Source of the DNA: an uncultured Helicobacter sp.
Lineage (GTDB): Bacteria; Campylobacterota; Campylobacteria; Campylobacterales; Helicobacteraceae
Direction: 5' to 3'
Assembly (NCBI GenBank): GCA_949287835.1
Contig: CASEHV010000036.1
Span: 1 to 38,549, forward strand
DNA: 38,549 bases
The position numbers were made by a program, and so were the translations under genes. The notes below the pieces were generated by a model. That model did not search any database. It had not been told where the DNA came from and worked only from the letters and a program-made list of their open reading frames with translations. Shown one piece after another: positions 30,074 to 37,901 of the stretch. The first letter of the stretch is position 1. Each line of letters opens with the position of its first letter.

Positions 30074-31849
30074 TTATAAATATTTCTTAAAAAAATTATT
30101 CAATAGCTCATATATTACTTCATCTCTTTTCTCTATATCTTCTTTTAGCCAGTCATCTTTTGGATAATTTGCTAAATCTTGTGCCTCTAAAAAGCAAGAT
30201 TCTTTGTATTTTTCCTTCTTTTTGCCAAAGTAGCCATTACCAGCCTCAATATTAAGACTTTTTTCAAGCAACATTTTATTGCCGATTCGTTTTAAATATT
30301 TATCTGCATCTTCCTTGCTCCAGCCATTATAGTTTGTATCCTGCCATTTTCTAGGTAGAATGTGTTCTATTTCACCTTTTATAACACTATGATTTTTCCC
30401 ATTGGTATTCCATTCCCACTCTTGAGTATCGCCATACATCAATACGTATATGCCTAGAATAAAACGAATGTGCTTAGGTAGTGCTTTTATGGAAAAATCT
30501 ATAAAATAATCTAGCTTTGGCATAGCAATATTTGGAATATTTAAAGATGATACAAAGATTTTTTCTTTTTTATCTTTAATATTTACATTTGCTTTCATAA
30601 AGCTCCAAAAAACACCAGAGTTTCCACCCTTACCATAGATAAGAGCAATGGCACAATAGCCTACAATTTGTGGCAAGATAGAATCAAAAATATTTATCGT
30701 ATCACCTTTTTTAGGTTTGTATATATAAAATCCCATGGAAAGAACCATCTGCCACAATCTATTTTGATAAATACTAAGAATATCAAAATATTTTTGTGCA
30801 GCAGAACTCATATATTCCTTTGGCTCACACCAGAAATTGGCTAATTCCTCAATGTCTTGCATAGTTTCATCTTTAATTAAAACTTCATCATTTGCCCCAA
30901 AATTTACTTTTTTCTTTTTAGGGTTTTCCTTATCTTTTTTAGTAAAAAATTCTAGGATACTTGGAATTTTTGTATCCACCTCATTATGTAAAGCTCGTAA
31001 AATATGCTCATACTGAGAAAATAAAAAGCCGATATTTTCTTCCTTTAAATATTCAGAGTTGGCAATCTGCTCTTCTAAGCTTTTCCATTTTTTAGCAAAA
31101 CTATCTCTTGCTTCTTTTGTCTTTTTATTGGCAAAAATAAGACCCTTAAAAATATCAGAGACGCTAAGAGACACACCACGATTATTAAGGGTATTAAAGA
31201 TTCTTAGAGCATTTTCCTGCCCATCGCATTCTATGGGTAGCACGATGCAGTTTTGCAATAAGCAAAGACAAAAATTATGCCAACTATCTGGGTAGTCTTT
31301 GGAAAATTCATCTACTTTTTGCAGAAAAAAGAAATAATTTTTCTCATAAATGCTTTTCTCTTTTTGTGTTTTTTTATCAAGATTTGCCATATCACATTGA
31401 TAAGAATCGCTAAGAATTGCCTCTAGTACACTATTATCAGAATCTATTGCCACCTCACTTTTTAAATGTGGTTTAGAATAATCTGCCTCTCCATTGAGCT
31501 GATTTATATCCCAAAGACAAGATGATAAATGATTAATAAGAAGTGAAATATTGCTTGACTTTTGTATTAAAGCTTTCTCATACAAGGCGCGGATAAGCAG
31601 ACTCAAAGTGGTTGTTCTTTGCTGTCCATCGATGATGTTTTGACGATTATTCTCCTTAAACATTACAATAGAGCCCAGGAAATATTCCTCATCTTCCTGC
31701 CTATTATCAAAAAAATTACATATATCGTCCCATAGCTGTTCACATTCATCTTTACCCCAAATATATGCCCTTTGATACATGGGAATTAGAAATTTATTTT
31801 TTGAAAGATATTCAAGAACGCTTTTGCGTTCCGTTTTCATCTCTGCCAT
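30074..31849 (-). CDS. GmrSD-like DUF262-DUF1524 restriction protein
   Basis: This is a single-chain protein of 591 residues with the architecture of GmrSD-type modification-dependent (type IV) restriction enzymes. The N-terminal DUF262 domain has the nucleotide-hydrolysis signature IPMYQRAYIW near residue 22 and IIDGQQRTTTLSLL near 72-84, then ALRIFNTLNNRGVSLSVSDIFKG near 213-235. The C-terminal DUF1524 domain holds the HNH-type EIEHILPRKW near residue 491 and IGNKMLLEKSLN. These are ParB-like and HNH-like folds. Such proteins cut phage DNA with modified bases. GAGGAA precedes the ATG. All key motifs are intact, in contrast to the decayed DUF262 gene facing it. Confidence 0.88.
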   Translation of the reverse strand: MAEMKTERKSVLEYLSKNKFLIPMYQRAYIWGKDECEQLWDDICNFFDNRQEDEEYFLGSIVMFKENNRQNIIDGQQRTTTLSLLIRALYEKALIQKSSNISLLINHLSSCLWDINQLNGEADYSKPHLKSEVAIDSDNSVLEAILSDSYQCDMANLDKKTQKEKSIYEKNYFFFLQKVDEFSKDYPDSWHNFCLCLLQNCIVLPIECDGQENALRIFNTLNNRGVSLSVSDIFKGLIFANKKTKEARDSFAKKWKSLEEQIANSEYLKEENIGFLFSQYEHILRALHNEVDTKIPSILEFFTKKDKENPKKKKVNFGANDEVLIKDETMQDIEELANFWCEPKEYMSSAAQKYFDILSIYQNRLWQMVLSMGFYIYKPKKGDTINIFDSILPQIVGYCAIALIYGKGGNSGVFWSFMKANVNIKDKKEKIFVSSLNIPNIAMPKLDYFIDFSIKALPKHIRFILGIYVLMYGDTQEWEWNTNGKNHSVIKGEIEHILPRKWQDTNYNGWSKEDADKYLKRIGNKMLLEKSLNIEAGNGYFGKKKEKYKESCFLEAQDLANYPKDDWLKEDIEKRDEVIYELLNNFFKKYL

Positions 31850-32131
31850 AGGGTTTCCTCATAAGGTTTTTATCTATTATAACATATCGCATTATTCAAA
31901 AATTTATGTTTTTAAAATATTAGATTTGCTTATTAGTTTTTAGATATAGAATATCTTTACATTAAATATATACTATTTAACCTATAAAATGTACATACAT
32001 ATCGCTTGAACCAGCTCTTAAAATATCATCATCTAGTATCTAGTAGCTGTTCGCAATGCTTTATATCCCAACTATATATGCAAGGATATTGTAGAATATT
32101 TTTTAAACGTTTACAAGTGCTTAAGGGCAGT
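31850..32131. other. AT-rich divergent spacer
   Basis: The 282-nt stretch separates GmrSD from the Asn-rich gene and probably holds both promoters. A plus-strand frame from TTG at 32006 runs into the Asn-rich gene, but its first 42 codons look non-coding and lack a ribosome site, so I treat it as leader. Confidence 0.5.
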
Positions 32132-32380
32132 ATGGTTTTCGATGAATTACAGAAGATTAAAGATGAAAGCCAAAAAATAAAACTAGAAAGCGAGGCATTA
32201 AAACAGGAATTAGAAAATTTGAAAAATAGTCTAAAAAATATAGGCAATGCAAACAATAGCAATGTCGAAAATGGAAATGCGGGAAATGGAAATGTAGGAA
32301 ATACAGGGAATTCAAATCCAATACTCCCCCCAAATGTGCCAACAACGCAAGGCAATAACAAATATTTAGTGTGGAATTAA
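32132..32380 (+). CDS. small coiled-coil protein with Asn/Gly-rich tail
   Basis: From ATG at 32132, with AAGGG at 32123-32127, an 82-residue protein is encoded. Residues 1-37 are a highly charged heptad-like helix (KIKDESQKIKLESEALKQEL). Residues about 38-65 are Asn/Gly repeats (NGNAGNGNVGNTGNSN), encoded by imperfect GGAAAT-containing tandem units at about 32266-32310. The end is Pro-rich and then hydrophobic. I do not recognise the family. The next gene starts 10 nt on, so they form a pair. The repeat could vary in length by slippage. Confidence 0.65.
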   Translation: MVFDELQKIKDESQKIKLESEALKQELENLKNSLKNIGNANNSNVENGNAGNGNVGNTGNSNPILPPNVPTTQGNNKYLVWN

Positions 32381-32390
32381 GGAAAGATAA

Positions 32391-32765
32391 ATGATTAAAG
32401 ATTTAGAGACATTAAAACAAATAGCAAAAGAGCTAAATTCGCAAAGAGATAAGACTTACGGCGGATTTGCAAATAATGCAGACTATACAATCAGTTTCTT
32501 TAATGCTAATAATAGAGAAATCTTTAATGATTTAAGAAAAGATATTAGCGTTATGCAGAGAGACTGCATAAAGTTTTTAATTTTTATGATAGGTGCAAAA
32601 ATGGCAAGGTTATATTTCAATGAATCACATGAGGATTCATACAATGATTTATTCGGCTATCTTGAGATTTTTAAAAGCGAGTGCGAAGTTAGGTTTAAGT
32701 TTAAAAGCATTAGCCCAAAGCAAGAGTCTATTATAGAGATTATCAATGAGTATTTAAATAGCTAA
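32391..32765 (+). CDS. hypothetical protein, possibly DUF6378-like (phage-type)
   Basis: The 124-residue, mostly helical protein has the pattern QRDKTYGGFANNADYTISF...MIGAKMARLYFNESHEDSYNDLFGYL. This recalls phage-borne DUF6378 proteins, which read roughly R.KTYGD...N.....K.ARL......DS..D..GY. I judge this by eye. GGAAAG precedes the ATG. With the coiled-coil gene it forms a two-gene unit surrounded by defence and mobile-element genes. Function is unknown. Confidence 0.6.
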   Translation: MIKDLETLKQIAKELNSQRDKTYGGFANNADYTISFFNANNREIFNDLRKDISVMQRDCIKFLIFMIGAKMARLYFNESHEDSYNDLFGYLEIFKSECEVRFKFKSISPKQESIIEIINEYLNS

Positions 32766-32807
32766 CTAAAGAATTATCTAAATACATGTTCTTTGACATT
32801 TTACTAC

Positions 32808-32950
32808 CGTCATTGCTAGGGTGCATACCCGAAGAATCTCTAAAGAAAACCAAAAAGACGTTAAGAATAAAACCAACGTCATTCTGAGGCTCTGCCGAAG
32901 AATCTGAAAAAAGACGCTTAGAGATGTTTGCGCTACGCCTCAACATGACG
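32808..32950. repeat. cluster of three palindromic repeat units
   Basis: Units lie at 32808-32838 (inverted, degenerate; inner GGGTGCATACCC), 32877-32904 (inverted, CGTCATTCTGAGG...CGAAGAATC) and 32923-32950 (ATGTT/AACAT type, GATGTTTGC...CTCAACATGACG). They follow the DUF6378-like gene. Both stem types occur side by side. The rest of 32766-33091 holds nothing I can name. Confidence 0.82.
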
Positions 32951-33091
32951 TGTTTTCTCTACTTTCGTCTTTAATAAATAAAGATTAGAATCCTCCAAAC
33001 CTATGGGCAGCGGGCGGGAATTGTATGAGCGTAGCGAATGTAAAAGCTGTTACTAAAGACGTTTTTTACAAATTTTTTAATTTTCATTGCC

Positions 33092-33208
33092 TCATTTTGA
33101 AAAAATAGCGATATAATTAGCAAAAGGTTCATCTGCAGAAGTCGGTGCAGGATTAAATTCATCGCTATAAGCGGACAGGTTCGCGATGTTGCCTTTACTT
33201 AGTTTCAT
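33092..33208 (-). CDS. 38-codon remnant frame, tail of a polyvalent protein
   Basis: A short frame, MKLSKGNIANLSAYSDEF through ANYIAIFSK, overlaps the end of the nuclease remnant (DETK stop at 33195). It reads like the ordinary C-terminal tail of that protein, displaced by a frame change. It is probably not an independent gene. Confidence 0.35.
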   Translation of the reverse strand: MKLSKGNIANLSAYSDEFNPAPTSADEPFANYIAIFSK

Positions 33209-33576
33209 CGGGTATTCTTCCCTTTGTTTTCTTATAGACCGTTATAATCCATACATTATCTCCTTTCCCATGAAAGCCTTTTGATAAACCGACTAAATAA
33301 TATTCTTCATTTTCCTTGTACCATATTGTTTTAACACCGTTTTCATCTATAATCGTTCCTTTTTTTTATTATTTTTGGTATATCATTCGAAATAAACTCA
33401 AGAGCTTTTTTGTTTGCGTCATATTCGCTTAAACCATCTTGCATAAAGCTTTTTGTCCTCCTCTCTAAAATATGCTGTAATCCAAAACTAGAATCACCCC
33501 AAACCAAATCAATATCACCTAAATCCTCTCTATGGAATGCCCCTGCGACTTGCCATAATGTTAAATTTATATCTTT
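33195..33576 (-). pseudogene. frameshifted BECR-fold nuclease module (barnase/EndoU/colicin/RelE-like)
   Basis: The upstream part (frame ending at 33343) reads AGAFHREDLGDIDLVWGDSS then FGLQHIL. The downstream part, in another frame ending at 33195, reads GTIIDENGVKTIWYKENEEY, then YLVGLSKGF and NVWIITVYKKTKGRIPDETK. Together they resemble the phage-derived nuclease modules at the C-termini of large polyvalent proteins in Helicobacter plasticity regions. The break lies at a run of eight A on the coding strand (33360-33367); seven would join the frames. No start codon belonging to it is seen, so it is a fragment. Confidence 0.65.
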
Positions 33577-33692
33577 TCATAAAAGTTTTATCTATGGTTT
33601 TGCTCATGTATGATATAATAGGTGAGCTTTGGGTAGAATACTATCTAATTCAAGTGTAGGCTTATAACCTAATGGCTTGAAGTGCTTTAGCA
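33577..33692 (-). other. remnant coding DNA between two nuclease modules
   Basis: A 29-codon frame starting at an ATG at 33693 (overlapping the previous stop) ends at 33604. Other frames carry scraps of similar character. It looks like worn linker sequence of the same ancestral polyvalent gene rather than a gene of its own. Confidence 0.35.
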
Positions 33693-34150
33693 TTAGTTAT
33701 CCCGAGGCTTGAATATTTTGCTATTCTCTAGCTTTCCATTTTCAAAATACATTGTTTTAAACGCAAGTTCATTATGTTTTTTTCGTATTGATTCTACAAC
33801 TACATAGTAGCCATTAATTTGTTTTGCGCTTATCAAAACTTCCTGTCCTAAACTATCTTTGGAAATTAAGCGTTTATCTGCGTCATCTGCATATTGTATC
33901 CATTTGCTTAATCATCTAGTGTTACTTCTTTTTGCCCACTATTTTGGACTAATTTGCTTTTAGCCCCGTGCCTTGCTAATGTATGATTAATTTCGCTAGC
34001 GCCTATTGTTCTGCGAACTTGCGTAGGATATTTAAAGACCAAAGACTTAGCTATGTTTTCATCAAGTAAATCAACTGCTATTTTTCTATTATTGTCTAAA
34101 ATCCATTGTAAAACATTTTTGCTTAAATTTTCCTGCCCGATGATAATCAT
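33693..34150 (-). pseudogene. frameshifted second BECR-type nuclease module
   Basis: An 80-codon frame (34150-33908) reads MIIIGQENLSKNVLQWILDN, and later IGASEINHTLARHG. It hits TAA right after VTLDD. One inserted T at about 33911 would continue into SKWIQYADDADKRLISK...NGYYVVVESIRKKHNELAFKT, which ends at 33693. The combined protein would be about 151 residues. The INHTLARHG and YVVVESIRKK...FKTMY segments fit phage Barnase-EndoU-colicin-RelE-like (PBECR) nucleases. It is distinct from the module at 33195-33576. Confidence 0.65.
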
Positions 34151-34170
34151 ATTTCGCCCTTTTTGAGGGC

Positions 34171-35411
34171 TTAATTGCTAGGTAGTATATCCTTTCTATT
34201 CTCATCTCTTTTTAAAAACTCTATCAACTCATCTTTTAGCTTCTTTTGGTCTGCTGTTAAATACTCATCATTTAATCCACTTAGCAAAAGATTTCTTAGG
34301 TTTTGATTATTTTTTAGCTCTTTGCCTACATGTTTTATATATGTATCTTTGCTGATTTTTTGCGTAAAAATAAAGTCTTGTAAAATTATCTGTGAAATAA
34401 TATCTCTTGGAATCTTATTTATTATAAAAACATTTGTGTCCATGTTCTCTATAAATTGCATAGATTCTATCTTGTGGTTTTTGATAGATATTATAAATTC
34501 CTGTTCCTCCATGCCTGTCATAGTTTCTTTGGTTGCCATATAGAAAGGTTGCCTATTGCTTTTCTGCAGTGGTTTTATTGTTATCTCGCCTTTTTCCATC
34601 ATTTGCTCATTTAATTCATTTGAACGTAACTTTTTCCCCTCTTTATCTATGAGATTCCCTAGAATCTCTATCTTTCCTTTTTTATCACTAAATGCAACCA
34701 CGTCCCCTCCAACTGCACCTATAAAGTAATTCTTTGGCTGTTTTATATCAAATTGCGAAAGACGCCCTAATTTATTATTATAAAAAACCAAAAATGCTCT
34801 ATCCTCCGCATTTCCCAGCATTATGCTTTTATTTTCGTCTAATATTGGCAGGGATTCTTTAGCTTGTGCTTTTGTGAGTTTTGTGGTAGAATCATTACTC
34901 AGAACTTCACTGGGCGCCGCGGGGGTTGTGGTACCGTGGTCACCATCGTTTGACTTTGAAGTTTGCTCCGTTAAGTCCTTGCCGTTGGGATTAAACTTAA
35001 CGGCTTCTAATTGTTCTAGTTCTACACTATAAAGTTTTTTTCCATCACTCATATATTCTTTCAATGTTACAAGAGCATTAGCCTTATTGCCATTGATATT
35101 TATTAACGTGTTATATCGATGTATAGTTACATGTCCATCTGCATTTTTTCATCTAGCAAAGTTGCCGCTTTCTTGCCTTTTCTAAACAACATTTCAATAT
35201 GAATAGCCGCTACGATATGTTCTGCTTTGGTAAATCCATTGTCTATACTTTTTTGTATAGCCTTGTCGCTTATCATTTTCTTAAAACCTGCTTTGTGAAG
35301 CTCTGCAATATCGCCGCTTTCCTCATTTACTATTGGTTTGTGAAGTATTTCCGTGTTGATTCTTATATATTCATCTTTTAATTGCCTTATGGTTTTTCTC
35401 TCGCTAGGCAT
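34171..35411 (-). pseudogene. frameshifted polyvalent-protein fragment with LPD3-like domain
   Basis: A 94-codon frame (35411-35127) reads SDKAIQKSIDNGFTKAEHIV and LFRKGKKAATLLDEK, then goes out of frame at a run of six A (35144-35149). One more A would give NADGHVTIHRYNTLININGN and LVTLKEYMSDGKKLYSVELE, which runs into the 297-codon frame ending at 34171. The junction resembles the LPD3-type domain of large polyvalent proteins. The remaining roughly 240 residues are unrecognised, with several Lys/Asp-rich helices. The 297-codon piece alone could start at an ATG at 35064 and might still be translated. Confidence 0.65.
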
Positions 35412-35466
35412 TTGTATTATTACTTCTTGAGAGTTTGGTTTGTTTATAGATTCCTCATGTAATAAA

Positions 35467-35645
35467 GATTCTTCGGCTACACCTCAGAATGACAATAATT
35501 TTCAATATGATGATAACCACCGTCATGTTGAGCAAAGCGAAACATCTACATGGAATCTAAATTCTTCACATGCGGTAAGACATAATACAAATACCATGTT
35601 GCAGAATGACACAAATGTCATGTTGAGGGCAATGCCCAAAACATC
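35467..35645. repeat. cluster of three palindromic repeat units
   Basis: Units lie at 35467-35493 (GATTCTTCG...CTCAGAATGAC), 35522-35546 (inverted, ATGTT type) and 35617-35645 (inverted, GTCATGTTGAGGG...AAACATC with inner GGGCAATGCCC). The first two plus flanks (35465-35565) match 12162-12262 with 3 mismatches in 101 nt. An open frame across this cluster (35440-35694) is a by-product of the repeats. The rest of the 416-nt gap (35412-35827) is AT-rich with nothing else seen. Confidence 0.85.
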
Positions 35646-35827
35646 TTTTTTGGAATCTAGTCTGTTTAAAATTTTAATAAAATGTTTTGCTTAGCATAGC
35701 ATTATTAATCATTCTAAACATAAGAATCTTTAAAAAATATTTCAGCTTAATTTGACAAAAGAAAATTTAAAATGACAGACAAGGTAACATAACAATTTTT
35801 AGTCAAAAATTATTCACAACAAGTGCT

Positions 35828-36661
35828 TTAATTTTTATTGCTCACCAAAATCTCCTTCCCAACATCTGCTTTTTCCTGTTTAAAATTATTCATGCCATAT
35901 TGCAAATTCCACTCTCTAATATAAAAGTCCTTGTATAAATTGCGTATAAAATCACTATCATCATAGGTAAGCAGGAAGTTATGTTTTATGCCTTTTAGAA
36001 TCTCACACAGCCTTTCGTGATTAAAGCTAGTATGCAGATTCCCTCTTTTGCCATAAAGCCTTGACTTTGTAGCGGAATAATATGGCGGGTCCAAAAAAAT
36101 AAAAACATTTTCCCCCTCTTTTAGCAAAAGATTCTCATAATTCTCACAGCTAAATTCTATATTTTGAATGATTTTAGAAATATCACTTAGCCTCTCAATA
36201 GAGCTTTGCGTAAAGCGAGATTCAAAAGCCTTTTGCGAATATCCCCCGCTATCAACCGTGCCAGAAAAGCTAATACGGTTAAGCACGAAAAAATCAACCG
36301 CCCTTTGAAAGTCGTTTAAATCCTCATCTCTACGAGCTAACAGAGACTCATACAACGTCCTGCCATTGGCATATTTATTTTTGATTTTTTGAATCTCTGC
36401 TATCAATTCTAGCCCTTGAGTTTTTAGAATCTGCCAAAAACAATACAAATCATAATTTATATCATTAGCGTAAAATTTTACTTCATTTGAAAGTGCGAAA
36501 ATATCTTGAAAGCTCTGCAACAGATACAAGCCCACACTTCCACCGCCAAAAAATGGCTCTCTATACTCCATAAAATCCTTTGGAAAATAATCTTTTAAAA
36601 ATTTTATAGCCCTTGATTTGCCGCCGGGGTATCTTAGTGGAGATTTTTTATAGCTCATCAT
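35828..36661 (-). CDS. D12-class (Dam-like) N6-adenine DNA methyltransferase
   Basis: The 277-residue protein has SPLRYPGGKSR near residue 7 and the AdoMet motif EPFFGGGSVGLYL at about 35-47. A helical target-recognition region follows, including VLNRISFSGTVDSGGYSQ. The catalytic motif DPPYYS is near residue 192. This is the Dam/M.DpnII-type family that methylates adenine in short palindromes; specificity cannot be read from the sequence. Its start overlaps the end of the preceding probable endonuclease gene by 14 nt, so they form a restriction-modification pair. Two adjacent ATG codons (36661 and 36658) are possible starts. Confidence 0.9.
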   Translation of the reverse strand: MMSYKKSPLRYPGGKSRAIKFLKDYFPKDFMEYREPFFGGGSVGLYLLQSFQDIFALSNEVKFYANDINYDLYCFWQILKTQGLELIAEIQKIKNKYANGRTLYESLLARRDEDLNDFQRAVDFFVLNRISFSGTVDSGGYSQKAFESRFTQSSIERLSDISKIIQNIEFSCENYENLLLKEGENVFIFLDPPYYSATKSRLYGKRGNLHTSFNHERLCEILKGIKHNFLLTYDDSDFIRNLYKDFYIREWNLQYGMNNFKQEKADVGKEILVSNKN

Positions 36662-37733
36662 TTATCCAAATCTCAAAATTATTTATCTTAGATTCTATGT
36701 TTAAAACTTGTAAAATTTTACTTTGAGTCTTTGTAAAAGCATTATTTTGCAAAAAAGATTCTAAATTATCGCTTGGTAGTTTTATGCAATCTTTCAAAAG
36801 GCTAGAAGTAAGTCTTAATATAGGTTTAAATTTTTTATAATCTTGCAGGGAATCTATATTATTATAAAGCATAAGTTTTAAAAGTCCATCTTTTATATCA
36901 TCACTACTTGGCAAAAAGGCATTTTTACTATGCTTACTTTCACAAAGATGTAGAGTATCGCCTCGCAAAAACACATCATCTACTGTGAAAAAATACTGCC
37001 CACCTAGATAGTTTTCTATCATAATCTTTGTTTTTTGCCCTATGCCAATGTACTCTTTTGGTTGAGTAGTTAAGATTTCCCTATTTTGTGCTTTTTGTGC
37101 TTTGTCTCTTGAAAAATTCATAAAAGATTCTTTATTTTGCAATATTTTATTAGCAAAGTTATCTATGTTTTTAGAACCGTGCATTTTGCATTGCAATCTT
37201 GTGGCGATGTCATTATAGGCAGTTTTTGCAAAATTCACTAAACTTAAAAGATTGCTAGATTCTAATTGATTGAGATTAAAGTGTAGTGCTGATTGATGAT
37301 AGTTTGATAGATATTTTAGTTGCTCTGCGATGTATTTATTATTAAACTCTTGTTTTGTGATTTTATTCTTTTTGTGCGAGTGAGATTTGGCACTATCATA
37401 AAAAGCTATAATCACATAGACATTTAAAAGGCTCATAAGTGAAATTGTATCCCACTGCAAATAATCCATATCGCCATTTATACCCTCATCTTTTATAAGC
37501 GGTATAACAGTAACGATTTTAGAGGCATTAGCGTTAAAAGTATCATACACCCTAGAGTATGGATATGAACGGGTGCGTTTTGGACTCACCCATTTGCTTA
37601 AAGCAAAAGTTTTATCAGTAAATCTTATAAGGCACTTGCTAGGCAGGGTATTAATATCCATAAAATCATAGCTGGGCAATTCTTCTTTCATACATTTAGT
37701 ATAAGAAAAATTTTTTTTTGTAGCTTTTAGCAT
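36648..37733 (-). CDS. probable type II restriction endonuclease
   Basis: The 361-residue protein directly precedes, and overlaps by 14 nt, a D12-class methyltransferase, the normal setting for a restriction endonuclease. I do not recognise its family by name. A PD-(D/E)xK-like site is visible near residues 249-264: VDDVFLRGDTLHLCESKHSK, with ESK as the (D/E)xK. The N-terminal part has FALSKWVSPKRTRSYPYSRV and DYLQWDTISLMSLLNVYVII, which look like conserved structural segments. No frameshift or stop interrupts it. Confidence 0.7.
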   Translation of the reverse strand: MLKATKKNFSYTKCMKEELPSYDFMDINTLPSKCLIRFTDKTFALSKWVSPKRTRSYPYSRVYDTFNANASKIVTVIPLIKDEGINGDMDYLQWDTISLMSLLNVYVIIAFYDSAKSHSHKKNKITKQEFNNKYIAEQLKYLSNYHQSALHFNLNQLESSNLLSLVNFAKTAYNDIATRLQCKMHGSKNIDNFANKILQNKESFMNFSRDKAQKAQNREILTTQPKEYIGIGQKTKIMIENYLGGQYFFTVDDVFLRGDTLHLCESKHSKNAFLPSSDDIKDGLLKLMLYNNIDSLQDYKKFKPILRLTSSLLKDCIKLPSDNLESFLQNNAFTKTQSKILQVLNIESKINNFEIWINDEL

Positions 37734-37901
37734 GTATTACTTCTTAAAACTCCATTTTTAATACTTTATAATTTATTATGCTTTGCTTATTGTAACATAA
37801 CTACCTATACTTATAAATTCGCCGCACAAATTTTAAATTTTTTGCAAAAAAGATACTACAAATAAAGCCTAACTCCTGACAATATATAAGTTTGCAGATA
37901 A
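37734..37901. other. AT-rich spacer upstream of the restriction-modification pair
   Basis: This 168-nt stretch should contain the promoter for the endonuclease-methyltransferase pair. A TATAAA-like element occurs within AATTATAAAG on the minus strand. No controller-protein gene or C-box is apparent. Confidence 0.4.

Noticed and set aside
32006-32131. Upstream extension of the Asn-rich protein from a TTG codon
   Set aside because: No ribosome site at the TTG, the residues look random, and AAGGG is well placed before the ATG at 32132.
33095-33190. Possible structured RNA, because of locally higher GC around GCGAACCTGTCCGC
   Set aside because: The stretch translates on the minus strand as the tail of the polyvalent-protein remnant, which explains it better.
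35440-35694. 84-codon open frame on the plus strand
   Set aside because: It runs through the palindromic repeat cluster; its codons are the repeat read as protein, with no ribosome site.
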